Assembly (NCBI GenBank): GCA_951812615.1
Contig: CATOSU010000001.1
Location: forward strand, 496,001 to 560,000
Length of the DNA: 64,000 bases
Reading direction: 5' to 3'
Source of the DNA: an uncultured Paracoccaceae bacterium
GTDB lineage: Bacteria; Pseudomonadota; Alphaproteobacteria; Rhodobacterales; Rhodobacteraceae
Part shown: one piece after another, positions 17,769-26,831 of the stretch
How positions within the stretch are numbered: position 1 is the first letter of the stretch
Layout of the letters: every line of letters begins with the position of its first letter
The notes under the pieces: generated by a model
The model's database searches: none
What the model was told of the DNA's origin: nothing
Seen by the model: only the letters and a program-made list of their open reading frames with translations
Position numbers and translations under genes: made by a program

Positions 17769-18634
17769 GCCGAAACCCCATGTGTCAGACGTTCGCGCAG
17801 GCGGCTGGACACCTGATCCACCACAACGATGGTCAAAAACAACAGGACGAAAATCGCGGCGGCCTCGTCATAACGCCCCTGCCCCCAGGACATCGAATTG
17901 CGCAGTTCGTACCCGATACCGCCGGCCCCGACGAAGCCAAGGATGGCTGACGCCCGGATATTGATTTCAAAGCGCAACAGCGCATAGCTGACAAAGTTCG
18001 GACCGACCTGCGGGATCACCCCCAGATACATGCGCTGAGACCAGCTCGCGCCAACGGAATGCAGCCCCTCGACCGGCTTCAGCGACACGTTTTCAGACAC
18101 TTCGGAAAACAGTTTGCCCAATGCACCGGTGGTGTGAATGGCAATGGCGATCATTGCTGGAACCGGGCCGCCCCCCAGAACAAAGATCAGCACCAGCGCG
18201 ATGACGATTTCGGGGATCGCCCGGCAGATATCCATGATCCGCCGGAACACCGGGATCAGCGACGGCCAGAGCGCCAGTCCCCGTGTCGACAAGAGCGCAA
18301 ACAGCGTCCCGAAAAGTGTGCCGATCAGGGTCGCAGCGCCCGCGATGTTGATCGTCTCGATCAGCGCCGGGAAGAAATTGACCAGATGCGCAGGCAACTG
18401 ATCCAGTTTCTGCGCGGCTTCGCCCAGAACCTCGGCCGGATAGTCGAAAACGTTGGTGAACCCGTCCCGGAAGTTCCCGGCGTTGCGGTCGTCGGCTGTC
18501 TGCCAGCCGGCAGAAAACAGCGCGATGAAAATGACCAGCAGAATGCCGGAGTAGATCCGCTTGCGCCGGGTCAGCGCGACATAGTCTTCGCGCACATCGG
18601 CAAGGGATGATGCGCCAACGCTCAGATCCGCCAT
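17765..18634 (-). CDS. phnE: Phosphonate ABC transporter permease PhnE (short form)
   Basis: 289 residues from ATG 18634 (MADLSVGASSLADVREDY); the frame extends upstream to 18688 without a supported start. N-terminal helix RIYSGILLVIFIALFSAGW, then FPALIETINIAGAATLIGTLFGTLFALLS and the EAA-like loop VEGLHSVGASWSQRMYLGVIPQVGPNF, ending with NIRASAILGFVGAGGIGYEL. The pair with the long PhnE implies a heterodimeric channel. Coupled to the next gene by a four-base overlap. Confidence 0.93.
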   Translation of the reverse strand: MADLSVGASSLADVREDYVALTRRKRIYSGILLVIFIALFSAGWQTADDRNAGNFRDGFTNVFDYPAEVLGEAAQKLDQLPAHLVNFFPALIETINIAGAATLIGTLFGTLFALLSTRGLALWPSLIPVFRRIMDICRAIPEIVIALVLIFVLGGGPVPAMIAIAIHTTGALGKLFSEVSENVSLKPVEGLHSVGASWSQRMYLGVIPQVGPNFVSYALLRFEINIRASAILGFVGAGGIGYELRNSMSWGQGRYDEAAAIFVLLFLTIVVVDQVSSRLRERLTHGVSA

Positions 18635-18701
18635 CGGGTCACTCCTGAAAAACACGGGGCCCGAACGCTGGCCCGGACCCCGTAACATATCGTTGAGAAG
18701 A

Positions 18702-19604
18702 TCAGTTGGACTTCAGCTTGCGGGCTTCGATGATCACTTCGTAAGCGTCGTGACCGATCGGCTGCAGGCCCTTGGCTTCGCCGGACAGAACGCCATAGGC
18801 GCAATCCGGGTCCATGGCCGGCAGGGAGGCCATAAGCGCGGTCATCTGAACCTTGACCTTTTCAGGCAGCGAGGTGCGCAGAACAATCGGGCCTTCCGGG
18901 ATCGGCTTGGACTGCCAGATCTGCACCAGCTCGTTCATGTCCACCAGACCGGCGTCAACCGCCTTGCGCAGGGCGCCCGAGTTGAACCCGTCTTCCCATT
19001 CGCCCAGACCGTCAGCCCAGGTCACGCCGGCATCGATGTCGCCGTTGAACACGGCAACGATCGTCTGCTCGTGGCCACCGGTGAATTTCACTTCACCGAA
19101 ATAGTCACCAGAATCCATGGTTGCGCCGGTGGCTTCGGGGATCTCGATGGACGGGATCAGGTAGCCGGAGGTGGAATTCGGGTCACCAAAACCGAACACC
19201 TTGCCCTTCATGTCGTCCAGCGAGGCCACGCCGCTGTCCTTGCGGGCAAAACCAACCGAGTAATAGCCGTAGCCACCGTCGTTATTGACCTTCACAAGGA
19301 TCGGCTCAACCGCGTCGGGGTTGCTCAGCCAGGTTTTCGCGTAACCCGATGCGCCCAGCCACGCCATGTCGATGGTGCCGCCCAGCAGGCCCTGAATCAC
19401 ACCGTTATAGTCGGCCGGCGCGAACAGCTTGGTTTCGACGCCCAGAAGATCTTCGGTCTTGGCGCGCAGGCATTCGTTGTTGTTCATGCGATCCTGCGCA
19501 TTTTCGCCACCGAGAACACCGATGCGGAATTCGGTGATGTCCTCGGCAAATGCCGGCGCGGTCAGCGCAGTTGTTGCCACAATGGCTGCAAGCAGTTTTT
19601 TCAT
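18702..19604 (-). CDS. phnD: Phosphonate ABC transporter substrate-binding protein PhnD
   Basis: 300 residues. Signal peptide MKKLLAAIVATTALTAPAFA with cleavage before EDITEF. The mature part has the PhnD signatures FRIGVLGGENAQDRM, GLLGGTIDMAWLGASGYAKTW, and GKVFGFGDPNSTSGYLIPS, in which the DPxSTSGY loop binds the phosphonate group. Start preceded by GGAGAGAG. Lies 61 bp downstream of phnC. The ligand class (alkyl or aminoalkyl phosphonate) cannot be narrowed from sequence alone. Confidence 0.95.
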   Translation of the reverse strand: MKKLLAAIVATTALTAPAFAEDITEFRIGVLGGENAQDRMNNNECLRAKTEDLLGVETKLFAPADYNGVIQGLLGGTIDMAWLGASGYAKTWLSNPDAVEPILVKVNNDGGYGYYSVGFARKDSGVASLDDMKGKVFGFGDPNSTSGYLIPSIEIPEATGATMDSGDYFGEVKFTGGHEQTIVAVFNGDIDAGVTWADGLGEWEDGFNSGALRKAVDAGLVDMNELVQIWQSKPIPEGPIVLRTSLPEKVKVQMTALMASLPAMDPDCAYGVLSGEAKGLQPIGHDAYEVIIEARKLKSN

Positions 19605-19665
19605 CTCTCACTCTCTCCGTTATAAACCGGCCCCATCCCCGGGACCGGGTGATGAACTGTGGGGA

Positions 19666-20499
19666 TCAGACGTAGGCTTCCGCCTCCATCTCCAGGGTGT
19701 GCACCTTGTCCAGGGCGCCGATCTCGGTCGATGTGGCGGCCTCGGAAAAGCTGCTGTCGGCGCCATAGATCTCGCGGGCGACGCCGGTCGTCAGTTGTTC
19801 GGGCAGCCCGTCAAACACGATGCGGCCGTCGCGCATCCCGATCACCCGGTCGCAATACCGGCGTGCCGTATCCAGCGTGTGCAGGTTCGCGATGACGGTG
19901 CGCCCGTCCTCTTCGTGAATACGCCGCAGCGCCTCCATCACGGTCTGCGCATTCATCGGGTCAAGCGAGGCAATCGGTTCGTCCGCAAGGATGATCTTCG
20001 GGTCCTGCATCAGCGCCCGGGCAATCGCCACGCGCTGTTGCTGACCACCCGACAGCGCCTCGGCGCGTTTCGGCGCGTGTTCGGCGATGCCAAGACGGTC
20101 CAGAATATCGATCGCCTGATGGATGTCGTCCATCGGGAACAGGTTAAACACCGTGGCAAGTGTGGACCGGCGATTCAGCGTGCCGTGAAGAACATTCGAA
20201 ACGACATCCATGCGCGGGACGAGGTTGAACTGCTGAAAGATCATCGCGCAGTCGGCCTGCCACGCCCGTCGGGCTGCACCGGTCAGCGCGGTCACGTCGC
20301 GCCCTTCGAAGGTCACGGAGCCCTCGCTTGCATCAGCCAACCGGTTGATCATCCGCAACAGAGTGGACTTGCCGGCACCGGAACGGCCGATAATTCCAAT
20401 CATGCACGGTTTATCCACATCCAGGGTCGCAGCATCCACCGCGACATTGGCGCCAAACCGCTTGGTCAGTTTTTCAATTCGAAGCACACAGTCCCCCAT
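19666..20499 (-). CDS. phnC: Phosphonate ABC transporter ATP-binding protein PhnC
   Basis: 277 residues. Walker [10 protein letters not shown] (about 38-46), Q-loop [21 protein letters not shown], signature [15 protein letters not shown] and Walker [13 protein letters not shown]. The [13 protein letters not shown](H)G motif is typical of PhnC. First gene of the phnCDEE-transferase operon. Its upstream region is only 43 bp before decayed LysR/SDR sequence begins, so the promoter lies partly in pseudogene DNA. The sequence TTACAAAAGTTTCAC near 20560 could hold a degenerate Pho box, but the match is poor. Confidence 0.94.
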   Translation of the reverse strand: MGDCVLRIEKLTKRFGANVAVDAATLDVDKPCMIGIIGRSGAGKSTLLRMINRLADASEGSVTFEGRDVTALTGAARRAWQADCAMIFQQFNLVPRMDVVSNVLHGTLNRRSTLATVFNLFPMDDIHQAIDILDRLGIAEHAPKRAEALSGGQQQRVAIARALMQDPKIILADEPIASLDPMNAQTVMEALRRIHEEDGRTVIANLHTLDTARRYCDRVIGMRDGRIVFDGLPEQLTTGVAREIYGADSSFSEAATSTEIGALDKVHTLEMEAEAYV

Positions 20500-20542
20500 C
20501 GCTCGCCGCGACGGGGTATCGATGGTAGCTATCCGGGATGTG

Positions 20543-20700
20543 TCAGTTGGGTGAAACTTTTGTAACGGCGGTCGTGGCGCCTCGCGAACCGTTTTGCAGA
20601 TTGGCGCTGAGGAAATCGAGAACCGCTCGGGTCTTGGCCGGCAAATAGGAACGTGACGGGTTTAGCGGCCAAGGCTGCGGTTCCGTCGCTGACCCGGTGC
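20543..20700 (-). pseudogene. Remnant of a LysR-family regulator (C-terminal end only)
   Basis: Reading the minus strand to the stop at 20543-20545 gives [20 protein letters not shown] followed by [15 protein letters not shown]. This is the usual last 35-40 residues of a LysR-type effector domain (the P.K.RAFLDFL motif). Nothing upstream in frame resembles the rest of a LysR protein, because the plus-strand SDR remnant begins there. It is therefore a truncated relic, joined to the SDR relic at about 20660-20690. Confidence 0.55.
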
Positions 20701-20967
20701 GCCCATCTGGAACCGTCGGGTCAGGGGGTTAACGTCATCGGGCTGAGCCCGGGAACCGTGGCAACCGACATGCAATGCCCGGTCCGCGCATCCGGGATCA
20801 ACCCGGTCAGCGCGCTGGATCCCGGCGCGCGTATTCCGCCGGAATGGGTGGCGCGGGCCATCGGCCATCTCTGCCACGGCGGCGCAGCCCGCCATGCCGG
20901 AACCGCTTTCTCGCTCAAGTCAGAGGACGGGCGAAAGCCGGCCGGCCTGTCAGCGCATGGCAAATGA
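20653..20967 (+). pseudogene. Remnant of a short-chain dehydrogenase/reductase (C-terminal half)
   Basis: The frame reads LAAKAAVPSLTRCAHLE, then GQGVNVIGLSPGTVATDMQ and a tail ending AGTAFSLKSEDGRKPAGL. This is the part of an SDR after the catalytic tyrosine: the lysine of YxxxK is present but the tyrosine position is Gly, because the gene is cut at that point. The Rossmann half with the GxxxGxG motif is absent upstream, where a LysR relic lies on the other strand. Not expected to be functional. Confidence 0.6.
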
Positions 20968-21043
20968 CGTCCCGGCGGCCCTGTCCAATCCTGCCACGAG
21001 CGGTTATATGCGCGGCAATCTCCTCACAGAAAACGATGCCGCC

Positions 21044-21736
21044 ATGACATTCGACCGCAAGATCAAGATCGCCCCGTCCATCCTCTCCGCCGATTTCGCA
21101 AATTTCGGCAAGGAATGCGAAGCCATCGAAGCGCAGGGCGCGGACTGGGTTCATGTGGATGTGATGGACGGCCATTTCGTGCCCAACATCACGTTCGGGC
21201 CGGCCATGTGCGCGGCGATCCGCCCGCATATCAAAACGGTCATGGACGTGCACCTGATGATCTCGCCGGTGGACGCCTATATCGATGCCTTTGCTCAGGC
21301 AGGCGCCGACGTCATTACCGCCCATGTCGAGGCCGGGCCGCATATCCACCGCACCCTGCAGGCCATCCGCGGCGCCGGCGCCAAGGCCGGTCTGGCACTG
21401 AACCCCGGAACACCGGTGTCAGCGGTCGATCACCTGCTGGACATGGCCGACCTGATCTGCGTGATGGGGGTCAACCCCGGCTTTGGCGGGCAGAAATTCA
21501 TCCGCTCGCAGCTGGACAAGATCCGCACTCTGCGCGCCCGTATCGGCGACCGCCCGATCCATATCGAACTGGACGGCGGCTGTGATCCGGAAACGGCGCC
21601 GCTGATCGCACAGGCCGGCGCGGATGTGCTGGTGGCCGGGTCCGCCGTATTCCGCGGGGGTTCGGTGGATACGCCTGGAATTTATGGCGAAAACATCCGG
21701 ACAATCCGGACAGCGGCCGAAGGGGTCTATGCGTAA
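21044..21736 (+). CDS. rpe: Ribulose-phosphate 3-epimerase
   Basis: 230 residues from ATG 21044 (MTFDRKIKIAPSILSADFANFG). Hallmarks: APSILSADF, DWVHVDVMDGHFVPNITFGP (metal ligands H and D), HVEAGPHIHRT, VNPGFGGQKFI and IELDGGCDPETA. Interconverts ribulose 5-phosphate and xylulose 5-phosphate. Its place next to the phosphonate operon might link to ribose phosphate disposal after C-P cleavage, though this could be chance. The frame is open upstream to 20894, without a supported start. The stop region overlaps the start of the next gene. Confidence 0.93.
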   Translation: MTFDRKIKIAPSILSADFANFGKECEAIEAQGADWVHVDVMDGHFVPNITFGPAMCAAIRPHIKTVMDVHLMISPVDAYIDAFAQAGADVITAHVEAGPHIHRTLQAIRGAGAKAGLALNPGTPVSAVDHLLDMADLICVMGVNPGFGGQKFIRSQLDKIRTLRARIGDRPIHIELDGGCDPETAPLIAQAGADVLVAGSAVFRGGSVDTPGIYGENIRTIRTAAEGVYA

Positions 21737-23513
21737 GGCACCCCTCGCCGGACTGACCCTGCTGATATTGCTCGGCGGCATTGCCGCGGTGTTGTCTACC
21801 GAACTTGCCCGCGATCTCTACCGGGACTGGAAGCTGAACCGGTACCTGAGCGAACTGGATGGTGTGCGCCGGATGCCGGATCAGGCGGTGGTCACGCCAG
21901 ACGGCATCGCGCTGGCAACCGATATCTATCTCCCGGACCGTAACTCCGGTCCGGTGCCGGCGGTCCTTGTGCGCTTGCCCTATGGGAAAACCCGGTACTG
22001 GGAGGCGCAGCACTGGATCTCGCGCTTTGCGCCGGCCGGTTTTGCCGTGGTGGTTCAGGATATGCGCGGACGCCACGGGTCTGCCGGCGTCTTTGCGCCC
22101 TGGCCAAATGCACGCGACGATGGCGTTGCCACGATGGACTGGATCACGGCGCAAAGCTGGTCCGACGGGCAGGTGGCGATGGTCGGCTGTTCGGCGCTGG
22201 GCGAAAGCCAGATCGCCGTGGCCACACAGACGCATCACGCATTGCGGGCGATCATGCCGATCGGTGCCGGCGGCGCGATCGGTTCAGCCGGGGACCTGCA
22301 TCAGTATTTCGGCACATTCGAAGGTGGCATTCCATTGCTGGCCGCGGCCTTTGGCTGGTTTTCGCGGCACGGCGGCAAAACCGGCGACCGGATGGCCGGC
22401 CCGGAGGATACAGACTTCGCTGGCAGCCTGCAGAGCCTGCCGGTCAGGGGAATGGTAGGCAGGGTCAGGTCCGATCCGACAGACTTCGACTGGCTGCTGG
22501 ACAATTTCGAAGACGATGAGGCGATGGAAACCGCCGGATATGTCGGGCACAGCGCAGAATTCGACACGCCGGGATTCCTGATCGACGATTGGTACGACCC
22601 GAATGTCAACGCAACGCTTCAGCTTGCGCGGATGATGGACCGGGACGGTGCCCTGCGTCATGTGGTGATCGGGCCCGGTGAGCATTGTGATTTCGGCCAT
22701 GTTTTCACAGCCGGCAAGGTTGGCGATATCCCGGTGACAGGCCCGGCCATCGATACCAGCGCGCAGCTTCTCAGGTTTTCCGAGCACCTCTTGATGGGCG
22801 GCCCGCAACCGGATTTGCCGAAATACCTCGTCTACGTCATGCGCGAGGACAAATGGCTGCGCACCGACGCGTGGCCGCCGGACCGCGCCGGGAAGCAGCA
22901 GCTGTTCCTGTCGGGCCGGGAATTGACCGCCAACCCTGCCTCCGGCGCCCGGCAGTTCCGGTCCGACCCGATGAACCCGGTGCCGACAATCGGCGGCGCG
23001 ATTTGCTGTACCGGCAATCCGGATCTGCGCACCGGACCGCTGGATCAGACACCTGTCGAGGGGCGCTCTGACCTGCTGATTTACGACGGCGCGCCCTCGG
23101 ACACCGCGGTACGGCTGGCCGGGCCCGTCTCTGCGCGACTTTGGATTTCGGCAGATGTGCCCGATACCGACCTTGTCGTCCGGCTAACCGATGTCGATCC
23201 GTCCGGCACCTCTGTCACGATCCTCGAAGGCGCCCTGCGGTTGCGCTACCGGGACGGGTTCGACCTGCCGGGGCTGATGACGCCCGGAACCATCTATCCG
23301 GTCGAAATCCGGATGGGCGATATCGCCTACCTTCTGCGTCCCGGCCACCGGTTCCGCGTGCACGTCGCTGGCTCCAGCTTTCCGCGACTGGCCAGAAACC
23401 TGAATGGCGGCGGTGATCCCAACACGGAAACGCATCCGAATATCGCTGAAATCACAGTGCATTCCGGCCCCGACACCCCGTCCCGGATCGGGTTCTTCGT
23501 GTTGCCCGACTGA
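21729..23513 (+). CDS. CocE/NonD family hydrolase (X-Pro dipeptidyl-peptidase S15-like)
   Basis: 594 residues. One N-terminal hydrophobic segment (LAGLTLLILLGGIAAVLSTELA) acts as signal anchor. The alpha/beta hydrolase part starts VVTPDGIALATDIYLPD and has the nucleophile elbow MVGCSALGESQ (G-x-S-x-x-G; the usual Tyr after Ser is Ala), the acid region LIDDWYDPN and the base region VIGPGEHCDF. A C-terminal jelly-roll domain follows (ARLWISADVPDTDLVVRLTDVDP ... GHRFRVHVAGSSFPR), as in cocaine esterase. The start at 21729 overlaps the rpe stop. It probably hydrolyses esters or amides at the periplasmic face; substrate unknown. Confidence 0.87.
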   Translation: MRKAPLAGLTLLILLGGIAAVLSTELARDLYRDWKLNRYLSELDGVRRMPDQAVVTPDGIALATDIYLPDRNSGPVPAVLVRLPYGKTRYWEAQHWISRFAPAGFAVVVQDMRGRHGSAGVFAPWPNARDDGVATMDWITAQSWSDGQVAMVGCSALGESQIAVATQTHHALRAIMPIGAGGAIGSAGDLHQYFGTFEGGIPLLAAAFGWFSRHGGKTGDRMAGPEDTDFAGSLQSLPVRGMVGRVRSDPTDFDWLLDNFEDDEAMETAGYVGHSAEFDTPGFLIDDWYDPNVNATLQLARMMDRDGALRHVVIGPGEHCDFGHVFTAGKVGDIPVTGPAIDTSAQLLRFSEHLLMGGPQPDLPKYLVYVMREDKWLRTDAWPPDRAGKQQLFLSGRELTANPASGARQFRSDPMNPVPTIGGAICCTGNPDLRTGPLDQTPVEGRSDLLIYDGAPSDTAVRLAGPVSARLWISADVPDTDLVVRLTDVDPSGTSVTILEGALRLRYRDGFDLPGLMTPGTIYPVEIRMGDIAYLLRPGHRFRVHVAGSSFPRLARNLNGGGDPNTETHPNIAEITVHSGPDTPSRIGFFVLPD

Positions 23514-23683
23514 GCCCGCCGGACAGTCGCATTTTACATCCGGCCAATTGTCTTCACGATCTTGCAGGGCCGCGGCCGAAGGTTCCCATTTATGACAGGC
23601 ACGCCCGCGAGAAACAGACTCGCAATCAAAGACACAACACAATAATCGTTATCAGAACGGCAGTTAACGAACACGGACATCCG

Positions 23684-24559
23684 ATGGCAAACGCCTGCGT
23701 ACTGATGGCGGATATCACCGGCAGCACACCGCTCTACGAGCGAATGTCGCAGCAGGATGCCCTGCAACAAATCAGCCTGATGCTGACCCGGATGCGCACC
23801 ATCATCGAAGAGGTGGGCGGACACTGCATCAAGTCTCAGGGCGACGATACGCTGAGCGTCTTTCGCCACGCACATGAAGGGTTCCGGGCGGCGCGCCACA
23901 TGATCGAGGACGACTGGGATCACGACCTGTCCGTGCATGCCGGCCTGTTTTTCGGCGAAGTCCTGCGCCACGACAACGACATTTACGGCAACGCCGTCAA
24001 CACCGCGGCGCGGCTGGCATCGCTGGCCAAACCGGGCGAGGTTCTGGTGGGCGACGAAAGCTTTGACAGGCTCGACACCGATACTCAGGTCACCTGCGTT
24101 CCGCTCGGTGGCATCAAGCTGAAGGGCAAGAAACAGCCGACACGGGTCTTTTCCTTCACTGCGAACCAGTTGGCCTCGCAGACAGTGATCTTCGGCGCAA
24201 ATGGCCCCAAGCTGGGCCGGCGCACGGATTCCGCTGTGATCGAACTGGCTGGAAAAAGCTGGACCATCGCCAATGGTGAAACCCTGACCATCGGGCGTTC
24301 GGACGATTGCGACATCGTGTTGCCGCATGCGTGGATATCCCGGCAACATGGCAAGCTCGACCTGCATGACCTGCAACTGGAATACAGCGATCACAGCTCG
24401 ACCGGCAGCTCGGTCATAACCTCCGACGGGCAGGCGTTCGAAGTGCACCGGCGCACCACGCTGCTGAGCGGCGACGGCACGGTCCTGCTGGGCACTTCGG
24501 ACCGGTCCATCACATCGTCGGCCCTGCTTTATGCAACGAACGACCTGATCCCGGACTAA
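23684..24559 (+). CDS. Class III adenylate/guanylate cyclase domain fused to FHA domain
   Basis: 291 residues. Residues 1-155 form a class III nucleotide cyclase domain: ADITGSTPLYERM (first metal Asp), KSQGDDTLSVF (second metal Asp) and IYGNAVNTAARLASLA (the N...R transition-state residues). Residues about 180-285 are an FHA phosphothreonine-binding domain: TLTIGRSDDCDIVLPHAWISRQHGKLDL, with the G-R-S and S-x-x-H motif intact. The order cyclase-FHA suggests that Ser/Thr phosphorylation targets or controls second-messenger synthesis. No kinase gene is nearby. Convergent with the CoA ligase gene, 9 bp away. Confidence 0.85.
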   Translation: MANACVLMADITGSTPLYERMSQQDALQQISLMLTRMRTIIEEVGGHCIKSQGDDTLSVFRHAHEGFRAARHMIEDDWDHDLSVHAGLFFGEVLRHDNDIYGNAVNTAARLASLAKPGEVLVGDESFDRLDTDTQVTCVPLGGIKLKGKKQPTRVFSFTANQLASQTVIFGANGPKLGRRTDSAVIELAGKSWTIANGETLTIGRSDDCDIVLPHAWISRQHGKLDLHDLQLEYSDHSSTGSSVITSDGQAFEVHRRTTLLSGDGTVLLGTSDRSITSSALLYATNDLIPD

Positions 24560-24568
24560 TCGACCGGC

Positions 24569-25954
24569 TCAATCCAACTGGTCGGCAAACTCGTCCAGCA
24601 GCTTGTGCTTAAGGATTTTTCCCGACTGCGCTGACGGCAATTGCGGCACCACCACGATCTGGCTGAGCCGCTTGTACCCCGCCAGCCGGTCGGCGGCGAA
24701 ACTGCGCAGCGCGTCGGGGTCAGGCGGATCCCCTTCGGCGGCCTCGACGAATGCCACGACCTTTTCGTCACCCCCGACCAAACGCCCGACCACGGCGCAC
24801 TGAACCACCTGCGGGTGTTCGTTCAGTGCGGCCTCGACCTCGGGCGGATAAACGTTGAACCCGCCATGAATGATCAGTTCCTTGCTGCGCCCGAGGATGT
24901 GCAACCGCCCCTCCTCGTCGATCCGGCCCAGATCGCCGGACCGCAGCCAGCCATCCGCGCCCAGCACCTTTGCTGTGTCTTCCGGGTTTCGGAAATAGCC
25001 CTTCATGATGTTGGGTCCGCGCAACAAAACCTCGCCAACCCCGTCCCTGCCGCCCGGCACGGTGTCGTCGATTTTCATGCCGATACCGGGCAACACCGGC
25101 CCGACAGACACGTCCGGATCGCCCTTGGCACCCTTGGTGATATTCGTCGCCGCGGTGGTTTCCGTCATGCCATACCCGTTTTGCAGCGCCAGCCCGTAAA
25201 AGCGTTCGGCCCGCGCCTTCCAGTCCGGGTCCAGCGGCGCACCGCCGGAGGAAACATACACCAGCGTATCGCTCTGCAGACGCTCCAGCCCCTGCGCCCG
25301 CACATACTGCATCAGCAGCGCGTGCATCTGCGGAACCGCCGGTAAATGGGAAATCCCCCCTTGCAGCGCAGCATAGAGCCTCTCTGCCGAAAACCGCGCC
25401 TCCAGAACGGCTGTGGCCCCTGCCGACAATGTCGCCGTCAGCATGGAAGCCAGCCCGATCACGTGCGTCACCGGTGCCACCCCGTAAACACTGTGTCCAG
25501 GCCCCAGCGCGCGAAACGCCTGCGCGGCGCGACCCGCGAAATGCAGGTTTTCATGCGTGATCATCACGCCTTTCGGCGTGCCGGTCGTGCCGGTCGTATA
25601 GAGCAGCACCGCCACGTCTTCGGGCGTGTCAGTATCCCCGCCGCCGGTTTGGCATACGTGAACCGTACCGAAAGCACCGGACGCTTCCGTGCTGCCCAGG
25701 CGCCCGGCATGGTCCCGCGCATCGGGAGAGGCCGCGGTCGTGGCAATAATCAGTGACGGGTCGGCATGGGCGATGATGCGGTCGACCTCGGTTGCGGTCT
25801 GCCGCGCGTTGATCGGGATCACGCAAATGCCGGACCGGGCGCATGCGAACAAAACCGCAACCGCCGCGCCACAGTTTTCGGCCAGCAGCAAAACCCGGTT
25901 TCCGGCAACCACGCCTTCGCTCTGCAGAAGCTGCTGCATCGCCCCGATCGCCAC
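24569..25954 (-). CDS. Acyl-CoA synthetase (AMP-forming), N terminus apparently frameshifted
   Basis: 461 residues as an open frame; class I adenylate-forming enzyme that activates a carboxylic acid with CoA. P-loop VLLYTTGTTGTPKGVM, YGMTETTA (A5), LRSGDLGRIDEEGRLHILGRSKELI (A7/A8), and the catalytic Lys in QSGKILKHKL. The frame opens only at GTG 25954, but the sequence just upstream reads IAERPSAPAV and GVEWDYAALDVAIGAM in the same frame, a normal ligase N terminus, up to a TAG at 26027-26029. A good start (ATGATG at 26046) lies upstream one base out of frame. One missing base near 26030 explains this. First-step enzyme of the beta-oxidation operon. Confidence 0.85.
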   Translation of the reverse strand: MAIGAMQQLLQSEGVVAGNRVLLLAENCGAAVAVLFACARSGICVIPINARQTATEVDRIIAHADPSLIIATTAASPDARDHAGRLGSTEASGAFGTVHVCQTGGGDTDTPEDVAVLLYTTGTTGTPKGVMITHENLHFAGRAAQAFRALGPGHSVYGVAPVTHVIGLASMLTATLSAGATAVLEARFSAERLYAALQGGISHLPAVPQMHALLMQYVRAQGLERLQSDTLVYVSSGGAPLDPDWKARAERFYGLALQNGYGMTETTAATNITKGAKGDPDVSVGPVLPGIGMKIDDTVPGGRDGVGEVLLRGPNIMKGYFRNPEDTAKVLGADGWLRSGDLGRIDEEGRLHILGRSKELIIHGGFNVYPPEVEAALNEHPQVVQCAVVGRLVGGDEKVVAFVEAAEGDPPDPDALRSFAADRLAGYKRLSQIVVVPQLPSAQSGKILKHKLLDEFADQLD

Positions 25955-26055
25955 GTCGAGTGCCGCATAATCCCACTCGACGCCCGTGGAATCGCAAACC
26001 GCGGGGGCCGAAGGCCGCTCGGCGATCTACCGGTCGATGTCATCATGCCAGCGGT

Positions 26056-26831
26056 TCACCCGGAAAAATCCGGTTTGCGCTTCTCAAGAAAGGCAGAAAT
26101 CCCTTCCGCTGCCTCTGCACCGCCCTGCGCCCGGGCCATGGCATCGCGTTCGGCGGCCAGTTGGTCCGCTTCGCGCTGTTCATAGGCCGACGCGACCAGC
26201 GAACGAATGACGCCCTGCGCCATTCGGGGACCCTTTGCGATTGTGTCAGCCAGCACATGCGCCTGCCGGTCAGCCTCGCCCGGCGCAACGACAAGATTGA
26301 CCGCGCCCGCCGCCGCCATCCGTTCCGCGCTGACCGGTTTGGCCAGCAAACACATTTCCATCGCCAGCGGGCGTGGGATCAGACGCGAAAGCGACGATGT
26401 CAGCCCGCCATCCGGCACCAGCCCGGCCTTCACATAAGCCGCGATAAACTTGGCGCCCTCGGTCGCCACGATCAGATCGCAGGCCAACGCGATGGACAGC
26501 CCGGCCCCGGCGGCGCCGCCCTCGACCGCCGCAATCACCGGCACAGGCGAAGAGCGGATAAGCCGGATCAAACCATGCAGGCCCTCGACCTTCTCCTTGC
26601 GCTGCGCCTCGGTCAGCTTCCGTCTTTCGATCAGCGTGTTCAGATCGCCGCCGGAGCAGAAAACCCACCCTCCGACGTCAGCAGAACCGCCCGGATACGC
26701 GGGTCCCGTGCCCCCGCAAGCGCATCGGCAATTGCCGCGTAAAGGTCAGGCGACAGCGCACCGCGCCGCGCACCGTTCATGTTCACGACAACCAGCCGGT
26801 CGCCAAGGTCTTCCACCCGCGCTAGCGTCAT
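26056..26831 (-). pseudogene. Enoyl-CoA hydratase/isomerase, split by a frameshift
   Basis: The N-terminal part (26831 to about 26660) reads MTLARVEDLGDRLVVVNMNG ... RAVLLTSEGGF. The rest (26660 to 26056) reads CSGGDLNTLIERRKLTEAQ ... VIAAVEGGAAGAGLSIALACDL ... KRKPDFSG in another frame. Adding one T to the T4 run (A4 on the plus strand at about 26660) restores GGFFCSGGDLN, the oxyanion-hole region of crotonases. So one base is missing, either a true mutation or a homopolymer sequencing error. Start overlaps the thioesterase stop by ATGA. Member of the beta-oxidation operon. Confidence 0.85.

Noticed and set aside
20550-20580. Pho-box-like sequence upstream of phnC
   Set aside because: Only a few bases match the CTGTCAT repeats and the segment also encodes the LysR remnant; too weak to annotate.
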